64,000 nucleotides of DNA from Pyrenochaeta sp. MPI-SDFR-AT-0127 (Eukaryota > Ascomycota > Dothideomycetes > Pleosporales > Cucurbitariaceae). This document shows, one piece after another, positions 44,597 to 56,555 of this stretch. The stretch is taken from the NCBI GenBank assembly GCA_020747015.1, contig JAGTJM010000006.1, positions 496,001 to 560,000 on the forward strand, in the 5' to 3' direction. Position 1 is the stretch's first letter. The number at the start of each line of letters is the position of its first letter. The position numbers were made by a program, and so were the translations under genes. The notes beneath the pieces were generated by a model. The model was not told the origin of the DNA, made no database searches, and saw only the letters and a program-made list of their open reading frames with translations.

Positions 44597-46119
44597 GTCA
44601 TGTCTGTTTGTGAGGGTGCAAAAGAAGGATGAAAGGTGGAGGCGTCGACGCAAGCGGTGAAGAATAAGCGAGGCCGTGGCTGGGGAGCTGCCGTACGTTT
44701 CCAGATAAAGGGTCAACAGAGCCGCCGGGAGGCCAATTAAGCGCAGGAGAGCAGAGCCTCTGACCCACGAGAACCACGTCTTCAAAAAGTGCGGGCTGGC
44801 GGTGCAGGAAGCCATGCCAGACCCTTTGAGGCGTGCATTTCTCGACGTCGACGGAAGAAACAAGACGCTGGGCAGTTGGGCAGCCGATGCGGTAGTCTTT
44901 GTGCCTCTGTTGCTCGCGCGCTCGAGCCACCAAACACACCAGCGGACGTACACGGCCCACGATGGGCCGCCCTTGTCGATTAGCGTCGTAAGGAGGGAGT
45001 GGGATGATGTGCTTCGAGTGCAGTCGAGATCTGCTCCCATTCTAGGCGGGATGTGCTCCTGGGTCGGGTTGCAGAGAAATCATGGCCGAGCAGCGGACAA
45101 TAGATAATACATGTGAGTAGTGCCCACGGTCATGGCACATGAAGAATTGGATCATGGGCTCCCCGAACACGCTGTGGGCAATTCATCTCGGAGATGCTCC
45201 TCCAGATTCGGCAACTCGTGAGACTGCGCAGGTGACCCAGCACATTCCACACACACACAGCCCTCCAGCATGTTCCCTCGAGGCATGCCGTATTACTGGA
45301 GCTGGTAATGGTACACTGCTGGGAAGCTCCTCGTTCTGTCAACCGCTGGGTCCGTCCAGCGATTGCCCAGGTGACGACGCTGCCCCATTCATCTCCAGAT
45401 GGCGATGAAACACAGACTCGGGCTCATTTTGTTCCTGCATCCACCGGGTTACCTGGGGCAGGGATTCTGGATCTTCCATAGCGGGTGATCGTACTGGTGG
45501 TGTGAATGTCATTGGCCCATGCTTCCGTGGAGCCGTATCGAGAAGACTGTTGACGCAACCTCGGCAGAGACGACAAGACTGCGGCATCACACGACCAATT
45601 GGCATAGGGACACAATGGTGTCGGATAGATAGCCGCTGCTGCGTCTCAGCCGTAAGTGCGGAGTTCATGCAGGGCAGCTTTCTAAAAGCCGATGAGAGTT
45701 GGTTTGCTGCAGGTACAGACCTTGAAGGCGGTCTCCATGCGGGAACGGCGAACGCGACCTTGGATATGAGCACCTCCAGAAACAGGATGGGGAAGTAATT
45801 TCGACTTCCTCCTCCTCACACCCTAATGCTCCTCTAATTACGCCATGACGGCCTCGCCGGTCGAGTCAAGTTGGCGGGGGCGTGCTCTATGTTGATGGTC
45901 CATGTGGTTGCTATGGCGATGGGGGGGAAGCGGACCCTGCACCCATCTCTGATATCCACCATGGCTGTCGTGCGGAGCAGCATCACCACTTCACCCTATT
46001 CCTATCCAGCCAGCGCTCTAACAAAGTGTCTGCCGTCCGTCGCCATCCTGGATCCATCGACCAACTGGAGTCTCTGAGCGCCTACAGATCCAGCTCAGTA
46101 TCACCCACAACCTTCCACA
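44597..46119. promoter_or_regulatory. Bidirectional promoter region, DUF4048-like gene / Ste20-like kinase
   Basis: 1.5 kb lie between head-to-head starts. It includes the upstream open extension of the DUF4048-like frame (44597-45040) and a minus-strand ORF at 45339-45773; neither shows domains. CT-rich patches near 45800-45830 precede the kinase 5' leader. No named motif. Confidence 0.45.
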
Positions 46120-48463
46120 ATGGCCGACGGTTACCAGGTTATGGAGGAGTTGGGCAGTACGTGTGGAGCTTTTCTGCATTGATGTAATAGGCTAACAACC
46201 TTCGAGGCGGGAGTTTTGGAAAAGTGTTCAAAGCTATTGATCGCAGCACTGGCGAGACTGTCGCCATCAAGCATGTACACGCTCTTCTACTCCAGGTGCT
46301 AGCAACTTTACTTACCCGGGTAGATCGACCTCGAGGATAGCAGTGAAGAGCTTGTAGATATTCAGGCCGAGATTGCGCTGCTGAGCACCTGCCACAGCCC
46401 CTACATCACCGAGTACAAGACCAGTTTCGTCAAGGGCGTTAAACTATGGATCGTCATGGAATATCTAGGAGGAGGCTCTGCCGCAGACCTGGTATGCATC
46501 TGGCTGGGGACCTGTCGTCAACATAAGAAGTATGCTGATTTCAACAGTTGGCCCCTGGCCCTTTTGGTGAGGCGCACATCGCCATCATGTGTCGAGAGCT
46601 CCTCCTTGGACTAGACTACCTCCATTCTACCGGAAAGATCCACCGAGATATCAAGGCTGCAAACGTCCTCCTCACCGACCAAGGCAGAGTCAAGCTTGCT
46701 GACTTTGGCGTTGCCGCACAATTGACGAATATGAAGTCACAGCGCATGACGTTTGTTGGAACCCCGTTCTGGATGGCGCCTGAGGTTATACAAGAAGCTG
46801 GCTACGATTTCAGGGCAGACATTTGGTCTTTGGGCATCACCGCTATGGAGTTGGCAGACGGCGCGCCGCCACATGCTGGAGCCCACCCCATGAAGGTTCT
46901 CTTTACCATTCCCAAAAACCCTGCACCTCGCCTCGAAGGAGATCAGTGGAGTAGAGACTTTAAGGATTTCATTGCCCAGTGCCTCATCAAGGATCCAGAT
47001 CGACGAGCAACGGCAAAGGAGCTGTTGAGGCATCGCTTTGTTCAGCGTGCTGGCAAGGTCGAGGCTTTACGCGAATTGGTTGAACGGAAACAGATGTTCG
47101 ATGCACAGAGAGAGCATCAAGCAGCTTCGCATCCGAAGTACTACGAAGAGACAATGTATGTATACCGTGTGCTGGAAACTTGTAGCCTTGCGCTAACTCT
47201 TTTTCCAGGGTCGACCTTTCTCCAAGGACTGAGGAAGATGAGTGGGTCTTTGACACAGTCAAAGCCCGCACTGTGGCCGCTGCACGTCAGACAGCGAAGC
47301 GACGTAAAGTGGCTCGCATACCGTCGGCAGGCGTCGATGCGGTATCGACCATGATGCAGAAAATGGATTTAGACTCTGCTCCATTGGGTGACATTACCGA
47401 CTCTCCACTACCAGCTCGCCGTCGAACACCGTCTCGTCGCGCTTCTCAAGCCACGGCCTTTCGCGTATCGTCTGGGAACACTCCAACTGCTCGTCGCGTT
47501 AGTAATGCTCCAAAGATGCCTCTCGGTGTGGACCTTACCTTCGGTAATTCGCCTTCGACTGTACGCCATTTCAAACGTGTCTCGTCTGGGGAGCGTCGTG
47601 CAGCACTCCGTTCAAACCCTCCAAGCAACCAGGGCAATCAAGGCAACCAGTCCTTCCATCCAAACCCTGAAGCCCGGACGTTCCGCCCATCGCCACCCAC
47701 CTCAAGCCACCCTCTCGATGTGAACAACGAGAACGAGCCACCAGTTCCAGAATATCCACCAATTACGGTCACAAAGGATGCTCTATACGGTCGCCGAGCA
47801 TACAGCAAAGTACTCGATTCAGTGTTCCAGGAAGCATATGCAGATACAGCGTCTCCTCATCAGCGTGAGGCTATTGGGCGTCTTGGCCAGGCCTGGCAGC
47901 ATCTCGATGAGGTCGACCCACAAGGCGAATTTATGCTTTTGAAAGCTATGGTTGATCGTCTAAAGAACGACTCAAAACTTGCTTCTGCATTAGGCATTGA
48001 AGTAACTTCTGCACATTCGCCCCTGAAGCACAACACAAACACAAGTGATACTAGCTTGGGAGGTACCACGGTCCATGGAACAGGCACCACTCGCATCCGT
48101 TCGAATACATCCGCAAGCTCCACAACGTCCATCAGTAAGGCCTCAGAGGAGTACGACCGCACACCTACATCGACTGCCTTCCAGACTCCGAGCGGCACAC
48201 CCATGGGCACAGCGTCAGGCTCTCCAATCAAAGGTCCGAAACTCATCCTCGCCCAGAACAACCCACATCTTAAGTCGCATCGCCGCCGCCAGAGTGCTTT
48301 CGTTGTTGGCGAGAAAGTATTTGGTGGCGAGGCACGTGGTGTGTTGGACGAGAAGAAGCTGCCGGGCCATGTTGAGAAGGGCATGGAGCAGCAAGGTTTG
48401 CTCGCCGACATTCTTTACGGACAGTGGATGCAGGGTCTCCGTAGCCGCTGGCCTGTCACATAA
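46120..48463 (+). CDS. Ste20/GCK-family serine/threonine kinase, Sid1/SepL type
   Basis: Five exons: 46120-46156, 46207-46274, 46324-46491, 46548-47155, 47209-48463, with introns of 50, 49, 56 and 53 nt, all in phase, giving 711 aa. The kinase domain is complete: GSGSFGKV (13-19), VAIKHIDLE, the gatekeeper region LWIVMEYLGGGS, HRDIKAANVLL with Asp125, DFG Asp143, and the GCK activation loop FVGTPFWMAPEVI. Sequence after the domain is basic and Ser/Pro-rich with a conserved patch YGRRAYSKVLDSVFQEAYAD and a C-terminal GLLADILYGQWMQGLRSRW. The domain resembles fission yeast Sid1 and its filamentous relative SepL, which act in the septation initiation network; the related MST-1 kinase is an alternative. 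Acts at spindle poles and septa by family knowledge. Confidence 0.92.
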
Positions 48464-49435
48464 TTGTTCTGACGGTGCATCCATTGGAGACTCTTTTCTT
48501 CTTGGAAATCATTGGATTCCAGCCTTCTTTCCTTCTTTTATTGGGCAAGACTAAGACCTGGACTTTTTGCATTGTTTGCATATTGCATTCTTGCATATAC
48601 TCGGTTTACTTATGTTGCCACTGTGCAAGGCAGCCGTTTAATGTCTTTCCCTTTTGCCTACGACTGATGAGCTCATGGGTATGCATGCACTTTAATTCAT
48701 GATAGCAAGTGCTTGATTTTCGGCGTACATGCAAATTGCATAGGATACTGGCGTTTCTGAGCATATTAGTGTTTATAAAAGCGAGCAATGTGTGTGTTTC
48801 AATACTGTGTGTAGATAGACAAGAGTTGTGTAATATCAATAAGACTACTGTGCGTGTTAATTTAACAGAAGATGCTGCGGAGTGAAACTGTGGCAAATGA
48901 TGGACGATGGCTAGATTGAATGAAGCGTAACTTAGCGAGTTTAGTTGTCCAAAATGAAGAAGCATTACGATTGCAGATCTCTTGTACTTAGCTCAACAGT
49001 CAAATCTGCCGTGAAGTGCGTCGAATGCTACTAATCCCATTGTTCCCCCGCATTCGCTACCTTCCTTTCTCAGAGACACTAAGCATACCTCCCAGGATAT
49101 TGCAAAAGAGTCTCACGCCAAAGACGCCACTACTGTCATCGAAAGGCATGCTTCCATCTCAAATGCCTGCTTCCGTAGGCCGGTCAACGTTCCATTTCAA
49201 CACGAGCAGCTATTCCCGCGCCCAATTGGCTGTTCCCGCCGACTACGAGCCGCGCGTAACGTTCTGTGGTTTCTAGTGCAAGGATGAGTCTGCAGTACTC
49301 TAATCATTTCTGTACAAAATGCCGCATCTAGTGGGAGCCGCGCAAGGGGTATAAAATGGACCTTTCGTGCCTACATTACTGGGCAAAAGCTTGTCGAAGC
49401 TTGGCCTTCTTTTTTTGTAACTTGAGATTGTCAAG
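48464..49435. other. Intergenic stretch between kinase and acid phosphatase
   Basis: It contains the kinase 3' UTR and the phosphatase promoter. A TATA element is at 49350-49356. The ORF at 48606-48965 (minus) has no domains. Nothing else was recognised. Confidence 0.55.
49350..49356 (+). promoter_or_regulatory. TATA box of the acid phosphatase gene
   Basis: TATAAAA in a GC-rich surround, 80 bp before the ATG at 49436. Spacing and isolation suit a regulated, secreted-enzyme gene. Confidence 0.55.
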
Positions 49436-51294
49436 ATGAAAATGCAGGTTACACCGGCCGTGCGTGCAGTCGTCTTACTGGCACTTTTTGCTAACGTAGA
49501 CGCTGCACCGACTACAATTCAGGTGGAGCCTTTCGTCGGCTCGGCGACGGCGGATGTCTTCCCACCAACAGGCAGTACGTTACATCCTTCGATTGTAGAC
49601 CAGCGGCGGGTTTGAGTTCGCTGACAAAGAACTGTACGTATAGTCGTAGTCAATCCAGAGCTTTTCCCGCCTGAATCTAATGTTGGCTTCCCTGGTCCAA
49701 CACCCTCTGGAGTTGAACCGGCAGCTATTCAGACCGCAAAGGCCTATCCATACAATGATGGCAATGCCAACCAATTCCCCCTTGTACATCCACAGCCACA
49801 TGGTAGCAGTTCAGAGTCCCCCAAATTCGACATCAGCAAACACTGGGGTAACTTATCGCCGTGGTACTCTCTCCGTTCGTTGGATTACGGGCTACCCGAT
49901 GCCAGTCCGCTGGTTCCGGAGGGCTGTGATATAACCCAGGTCCACTTGTTGTACCGTCACGGCGCAAGGTATCCGACGAGCGGTGCTGCGCCTGAGGCTT
50001 TTGCTCGGAAGATTGTCAATGCCACAAAGACTGGATTAGCTGTTTCGGGAGAGCTCTCGTTCCTCAGTGACTGGACGTATAAATTGGGTACAGAACTTCT
50101 CACACCTTTTGGCCGTAGTCAGAACTTTCTCTTGGGTATCGAATATCGGCAGTTGTACGGGCATCTGCTTAACAATTTTACGGCCACCAAAACACTTCCT
50201 GTGTTCCGTACAGAGTCGGAAGATCGCATGGTGAGTGAACCAGTGTTCGCCAACCGGTGACATTACGACACACGCAGACTCTTTTCCTAACACGTGTAGG
50301 TCAAAACTGCTCAGAACTTTGCAGCAGGGTTTTTTGGTGTGCCCGAGTTTCTGGAACAAGTCAACCTTGAGATCCTTGTCGAAACACCAGGTCTGAACAA
50401 TTCAGGAGCCCCTTATGAAGTCTGCAACAATTCAAACATAGCGAGTAAAGGGAGTATTGGAAGTACCGTCGCTACGCGATTTGCTGTTAATGCTTTCAAT
50501 GCTACAATTGCTCGCCTTCAGTCACAAGCAAGCGGCATCAAGTTCACTGCTACCGACGCAATCGCCATGCTTCAGCTCTGCTCTTACGAAACCATTGCAC
50601 TGGGCTACTCAGCCTTTTGCGACCTGTTCAGCGAGGAGGATTTCCTAAACTACGAGTACTATTTCGATCTATCTTTCTACTACAACAATGGCCCTGGCTC
50701 CCCTGTTGCCGCTGCTCAGGGTAAAGGCTACCTTGACGAGTTCATCGCGCGCTTCACTGGCCAATATCCTCCCGCAGATTCTGCACTGAACCAAACATTC
50801 GACAACACAACGACTTTCTTCCCCCTTAACCAGTCCATATACGCAGATGCAACGCATGAGGTGGTGGTGCTCGACACGCTCACTGCATTTAATTTGACAG
50901 CCTTGTTTGACGGTCCGCCACTGAGCCCGAGTGGTAATCGCAGGCAAAATAGTTTTGTGGCAAGCAAGATTGTGCCCTTTGCGACGCACTTTACAATTCA
51001 GGTGCTTTCTTGCCCGGCGTACCAACCTACCAAACAAATACGGTTCATTGTGTAAGTTCCAATTCTTCTGTCCCGTTTACAGATTGTTTTGACTTTTCTA
51101 GAAACGATGCTGTCATCCCTATCAATACCTCCTATCCAGGATGTCCGGCGGACCCGAATGGACTTTGCTCGTTCGACAATGTTGTCTCGGTGTTGCAGAA
51201 GCGTAGTGCAGAGATTGATTTTGATTATGATTGCTTTGCTAATTACACTGCTTCACCTGGGGTAGATTACAATGGCAGAGCTCCTAGAGACTAG
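49436..51294 (+). CDS. Secreted histidine acid phosphatase (phytase-like)
   Basis: Four exons: 49436-49574, 49644-50230, 50300-51051, 51102-51294 (introns 69, 69, 50 nt; phases match), giving 556 aa. The signal peptide is MKMQVTPAVRAVVLLALFANVD followed by AAP. The branch-2 histidine phosphatase motif RHGARYPT has its nucleophile at His152. Later parts of the fold are SEDRMVKTAQNFAAGF and the proton-donor motif region ADATHEVVVLDTLTAFNLT. There the usual His-Asp is His428-Glu429. About ten N-glycosylation sequons and paired cysteines near the C-terminus (CPADPNGLCSFDNVV) fit a secreted enzyme. The family releases phosphate from phytate or other monoesters at acid pH. Phosphate-dependent control is likely but no Pho4-type site was verified. 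The enzyme is closer to the fungal acid phosphatase group than to classic PhyA. Confidence 0.9.
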
Positions 51295-51533
51295 ACTTGT
51301 GTGTATATTGTGGTCCAACCGCCAGTGTAAAGGATATCAAGAAAAGCTATCCAAATATTCACCCCAACTTATTTCAAAAACTAAAACTAAAAGTAAAAAT
51401 AGTAAAGAAGAAGTATTATTAATTATCTACATCCTAGTAGAGTCTAAAGAAGGGTTTTACGGTAAGTATCAGTGTTTGTTTGTATAGTTGTTGAAATAGT
51501 ACAAGTACCAAGAACTTTTTGAAAGCAATGCTG

Positions 51534-53168
51534 CTATAGCTTAACCTGGAATTTAGGGTTGGTACGGATTCTTTCTCCATACTTATATAGCCCAATTGTC
51601 ACCGGTATCATTCCCATTGCGATAAATCCGAGCAACGAATTGGCCCAACCCAGACCCAGCGCATCATACAATGGAGGACCGGCAAGGGGGATGAACGCAC
51701 CACCCAAGCTTCGAAGGACAGTGTTTGCAGCTGACACAGAGGCAGCATATTCAGGGAACGAATCGATGAGATACGTAACGACAGGCATGAATGTAGCAAT
51801 CTGGCCAACACCCACAAAGCCGGTACCGATGAGGGGCAATATCCAATGCAGGCGCTTCTGCGCTGTCCAGCCATACCAGATCAATCCTATCGGAATTGTG
51901 ACACAGCTGATGAGGAGCGGGGGCAGTCGGTATTCGGGCTTTCTTTCACCGCCAGACTTTTCAGCGAGATGCTTGAGTAAGCGGTCTGAAACAAGGGCGA
52001 AGAAGATGACGGATATGATACTTCCCACTCCAAGGCCGGTGAATGCAAGACCGAGTATCTCGTTCTTCCACTGATACTGATCGCGAAACACAGTCGACAT
52101 GGTGGTGAAGAAAAAATAGAGGTAGGCGTACACAAGCGCAACGTAGATGGACATGATGGCGACGATTGGCGACAAGAATAGGAGTTTGAATGGCCGAATG
52201 ATTGCGCGTTTGAATATTTCGCCAGTGGAAATGGGAAGTGCCAGTTTAGAATGAATGTTTGGATTGCCGGTGCTCTTTCGAAGCTTTGCAGCACGTTTTT
52301 CAAGGATTGTGCGTTCGTAGGTTTCGCTCAAGCAGAGGAATCCGACAATGGCGATGCCGCCGCTCTGTGTAGTGTCAGTATGTGGCTTCTGTTGGCTTTA
52401 CGGCTCTTCGAAATGCGTCCAAGAACATACAATGATTGTGAGAAGCCAGAACACCCATCGCCAGCCCTCTGCTTCTGCAAGGAAACCCCCGCCAATGGGC
52501 CCAATGATCGGGCCCAATATCGGTCCAAAAGAGAACAGTGCCATTGCCCTGCCGCGATCTTCCTGCACAAACAGGTCGACAATGGTGCCGCCGCCAATAG
52601 TTAACGCGCAGCTACCAGCCAGACCGCTGAGTAGTCGGAACATGAGCATGCCAGGGACATTGGGAGCGAGGGCGCATCCCATACTCCAAATTACAAAAAG
52701 AACATTGTTGATGTGGTACAGCCAAAGCCGACCGAAAATCTCGGACAATGGCCCAAGAAGGAGTGGGCCTACCGCATATCCGACCACATAGATCGATACG
52801 ATGAAGCTTGCAATGATGGAATTGGTTGATTTGAATTCTTCCATCAGAAGTGGAACCGCAGGTGCGATCATCGATGAAGCAAGCGGTGTGGTAAACGTGA
52901 TGAGTGAAACAACAAGGACATTCCTCCACTTCTTTGAGCGCGCCCAATTAATTGGTCGGTCAGGGTCATCTGGACCGGTCCAGTCGACCAATTCATCGTT
53001 TGCGAGAGAATCGTCGTTGGCAATTGCTGGCTTCGATTGATGGTCAACCGATGAATCTTGCGGTTGCAGATCGCTAGCGGTCTCCGATACAAGGCCATGT
53101 CGAGGTTCTTGAAAAGATTCCTCCTCCAGCACCTTTTCGGGATGGTTTGAAGTTTCGCTGCTGGCCAT
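51534..53168 (-). CDS. MFS drug:H+ antiporter, DHA1 (12 TM) type
   Basis: Exons 53168-52431 and 52364-51534 with a 66-nt phase-0 intron (GTATGT donor, ACACAG acceptor) give 522 aa. A hydrophilic N-terminus of about 75 residues ends in the DHA1-typical DPDRPINWARSKKWRNV. Six helices follow, including the loop motif GPLSEIFGR (motif A) and the motif C region GPILGPIIGPIGGGFL, which marks exporters. A central basic loop (YERTILEKRAAKLRK) precedes the second six helices. By family it sits in the plasma membrane and exports small organic molecules or drugs using the proton gradient. It is head to head with the SDR gene, which suggests joint control and a shared substrate or product. Confidence 0.92.
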
Positions 53169-53644
53169 GAGTATGTTGAAATCAAGAAGGATTGATCGGT
53201 GATAGCGTAAGATACAGGCTCAGAAAGAAGTGTGCATGTATTTGGCGCTGAAATGGTTTGCCGTCGAAGACTCCAGGGTGCCTGTGTCTTTACTGCACGT
53301 TGCTCATCACTTGCCGAATGGAGGTGCACAAGCCGCAGTGCATGGATTGATCGCATACTCGCATTCGGTTTCGCACTTGACCTGAAACACTCCTTAGTTT
53401 GCCAAGATGGATGTACCCCAGCTTTGGTATCCATACTCTGCCAGGTTGATCGGTCGTATCCCGTATTTGCCCACTTCACGCATGCATCGCCAAGTTATCG
53501 TTTGATCTTGGAGATGCCGAATTCATTTGCGGGGTACATGAAGATATTCGGCGTAGGCAAAATGGGATCGGGCATATAAACACGTTGTACTCAGGTCAAT
53601 GTAGACTATAACCATTATTTTCAAAGATTTGTCTACTGATCAAG
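53169..53644. promoter_or_regulatory. Bidirectional promoter region, MFS exporter / SDR
   Basis: 476 bp between two starts. A TATAAA box at 53575-53580 lies 65 bp before the SDR ATG. Several CGG triplets occur (for example near 53531 and 53549), as Zn2Cys6 regulators would use, but no clean palindrome was found. Confidence 0.55.
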
Positions 53645-54495
53645 ATGTCTGCACCATCACTTGCCGGAAAAGTATACGCCATTACTGGTGGGGCCTCTGG
53701 CATGGGGCTTGCTACCGTTAAGCGCCTAGTTCAAGCACAAGCTCGTGCAGTTTGCATCGGTGATTTTAACGACTCCAACTTCCCCCAAGTTAAGGAAGCA
53801 CTTGAGGCCTTGAATAAAGAAGGGTCGACCACAATTGTCTTTACAAAGCTGGATGTCTCCAAAAGCGCCTCAGTCAACGCCTGGATCGATGGCATCATCT
53901 CGCAATTCAATGCGCTCGATGGCTGCCTCAATGCAGCTGGTATTCCTCAAATGGTCGGAGCCCGTGGAGAGCCAGCCATTCTGGAAGAGACCGATGAGGC
54001 TTGGGATACAGTCATGGGAGTCAATCTTCACGGAGTCTTCTACTGCATGCGGGCCGAGATTGCCGCTATGGTCAAGCTGGAGAAGAAGCCGCGCAGCATT
54101 GTCAATATTGCAAGTATGGCAGCCCTGAGATATTCTACCGATATCTTTGCATACTCCGTGAGTAAATGGGGGGCGGCTGTGCTGTCGACGGCGGTGGCCA
54201 AGGACGTAGAGAGTGCGGGTACGGATATTCGTGTCAATGCTGTTAGTCCAGGTATGTGGCCAGTACCTCCTAATTTCTTCACGCACTGACTGTTCACAAA
54301 GGTGGAACTAAAACGCCGATGTTGATGAAGTTTGTTGGTCCCAAGGCATTAGAAGCCGCAAAGAAGAGTGGAGTAGAGCGCCGGTCTAGCCTCATCGAAC
54401 CAGACGACGTCGCAGCTGTTGTCGTTTGGCTTCTGAGTGAGGATTCTTCCCAGGTCTATGGTGTAAATATCCCAGTCGGGGAAAGCGCTCCCTAA
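53645..54495 (+). CDS. Short-chain dehydrogenase/reductase (classical SDR)
   Basis: Exons 53645-54251 and 54302-54495 with a 50-nt intron (GTATGT donor, ACAAAG acceptor) give 266 aa, the normal size. The cofactor motif TGGASGMG is at 14-21, the NAG-type strand appears as LNAAGIP, catalytic Ser is in NIASMAA, and the YxxxK pair is in YSVSK; SPGGTKTPM follows across the splice. It should oxidise or reduce a hydroxyl/keto group with NAD(P)(H), in the cytosol. The substrate cannot be told from the sequence. The position between an exporter and an aldehyde dehydrogenase suggests one pathway. Confidence 0.93.
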
Positions 54496-55047
54496 TTGAA
54501 GCTGGCCTAGTCGCATCCTTTAGTTAGTCTTTTGATCTTAGTCATACTCACTCGAACTATAAATGTCGCATATGTCTCCAATGCTCTAAAAGTTTCCAAG
54601 CTCTCTGGTCATTAGCTAAACAAAGTAAACCCGTAAATGACGCCGATTTCTGGAAAGGACAAAACCCGGACGAAGCATCGCAGTTCCTACGCACAGCCAA
54701 GGCTCATGAGGGGTTCTCAGCTCTAGACTTGTCAGGTCAGACGACTTTTCTTCTGTGAAAGACCCCGCAAGTGCCTGGGTCCAGGACTCGACATGAGTTG
54801 TGCATGGGGCGGGCGTATAGCCCGAGATATACGATGCATGGAGACTTGTCATTCCTTGCAATCACTACATGGATGTTGCCAATAAATCAAGATGTCATCT
54901 AAGCAAAAGGAATGCATTTGACCATGATAGTAATTGGCTAAACTAAGCCTAAACTCTGTATAGAGTGGAATCCCTAATCCAAGTCTCAAATGGTTGGGTT
55001 GAACCTGCAGCTGTCAGTGTATATATAAACGCAAGCATGGGAGTGAC
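54496..55047. other. Convergent intergenic stretch between SDR and ALDH
   Basis: It holds both 3' ends. If the alternative terminal intron of the ALDH gene is used, the last ALDH exon would lie at 55008-54986. The ORF at 54861-54616 (minus) shows no domain. Confidence 0.5.
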
Positions 55048-56555
55048 TCACTTGATGACGATGGACTTGGGCTGAGTCCAAGCCCGCATCGCGTACTTGG
55101 AGTTTTCTTGTCCGGTGCCACTCTCCTTCCAGCCACCGAACGGAATTGTGGTATGAGTTGGTATGGGCGTGTTGATCGCAATGGAGCCTGCATCCATTGA
55201 TTTGCACAATCGCAAAGCTCGATCAATGCTGTTGGTCCAAGCATACGCCGACAGACCATAAATGGTATCGTTGGCCTTAATGAGGGCTTCTTCTTCAGTT
55301 TTGAAAGTATCAATGATGGCAACTGGGCCAAAAATCTCCTCCTTCAAGACCCGCGCGTTTGCTGCTGGTTTATAAAAGATAGTTGGCTTGACGAAGCACC
55401 CCTTCTCGCCCCATGGCTCACCGCCAACTAGAGTCTCGGCATCACCACGACCTGATTCGAGAAACGCGAGAACTCGCTCTTTTTGGGCATGATTGTATAG
55501 TGGCGAGGTAATAGTACGCTCGTCGAGGGGATCGCCGCCGAGCATCTTGCCCATGCCCTGCGCCATCTGTGTGAGTCCAGCGACGAAACTCTCTGCAATT
55601 TCTTCCTGCACGTAGATGCGAGTGGCTACAGCGCATGCCTGGCCGTTCATGGCTGTGAAAGCCATGCAGTTCCTCAAGGCAGTAGGTATATCGGCATCTG
55701 CGAATACTAGCACGGGGCTCTTGCCACCCAGCTCGAGTGTGACCCGTTTGAGATTACTAGAAGCCGCAGCGGCAGCAACTAGTTTGCCTACTGCAGGACT
55801 TCCAGTGAATGATATCATTCGAATGCTCTCATGCCGTGCCAGACGATCTCCACTTGCAGGCCCTCCGACAATAAAGTTCAACACACCTGGAGGAACGCCA
55901 GCCTCGATAGCAAGCTCGGCAACGGCAAGGGTCGAGAATGGATTCCGCTCCGATGCTTTGACAATGATAGCATTACCTGAGGCAAGGCCCGGACCAATCT
56001 TCATGCCCAATATAGTCAACGGAGCGTTAAATGGGATTACGGCCGCTGTAATCCCGAAAGGTTGGTGGAGCGTGCCGCGCAAGAAGCCGTCTTTGTCCAG
56101 CATAAGATCCCCCTCATTTTTGTCAACGAAACCAGCAAAGTATCGCAGGGATCCGATGAGAGAATTAACATCAAGAGACTTGGCCATGCCTATCGGCTTG
56201 CCGACTAGAATGGCCTCTAGGTACGCCAGTTTTTCTGCATTTTGTTGCACGCTATCTGCGAGCTTGAGAAGAATGGTGCGGCGCTCTTCCTAGGAAACAT
56301 AAGTTAATGTATCTTGAACATACGTAGGGGTCTTACATTTGAAAGGGCTTGCCACTGTACGAGGCCCTTTTCCGCAGATGCAACTGCTTCGTCCACGTCA
56401 TTCTCGTCGGCTTGCCTGAAGTTTTCGACGACGACAGAATCGTCAACGGACGAAAGAAGGGTGAGCGTTTTAGATCCTTTAGCATCAACCCATTGGCCAT
56501 GGATAAACTGCTGAGTTGGTAATGGGTATCGGAATGAATTGTTATTGCTAGACAT
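55048..56555 (-). CDS. Aldehyde dehydrogenase (salicylaldehyde/vanillin dehydrogenase-like)
   Basis: Exons 56555-56337 and 56289-55048 with a 47-nt phase-0 intron (GTAAGA donor, TCCTAG acceptor) give 486 aa. The start MSSNNNSFRYPLP is preferred over an upstream in-frame ATG at 56594. Family motifs: FNAPLTILGMKIGPGLASGN, SFTGSPAVGKLV (NAD site), LELGGKSPV with the general-base Glu, NGQACAVATRIYV with catalytic Cys292, EEIFGPVAIIDTF and IPFGGWKESGTG. It oxidises an aldehyde to its acid with NAD(P)+. The pattern is of ALDHs acting on aromatic or small aldehydes; the exact substrate is inference. A GTGAGT donor overlaps the stop codon region (IVIK-stop), so a terminal intron leading to a slightly longer C-terminus is possible. 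It is divergent from the P450. Confidence 0.92.

Noticed and set aside
44597..45040. N-terminal extension of the DUF4048-like frame
   Set aside because: The added 148 residues are Cys/Trp/Arg-rich and unlike the rest of the protein; the ATG at 44596 fits the family better.
45339..45773. Minus-strand ORF of 144 codons upstream of the kinase
   Set aside because: Starts in a poor context, lies in a shared promoter region and has no recognisable motif; kept only as a remote possibility.
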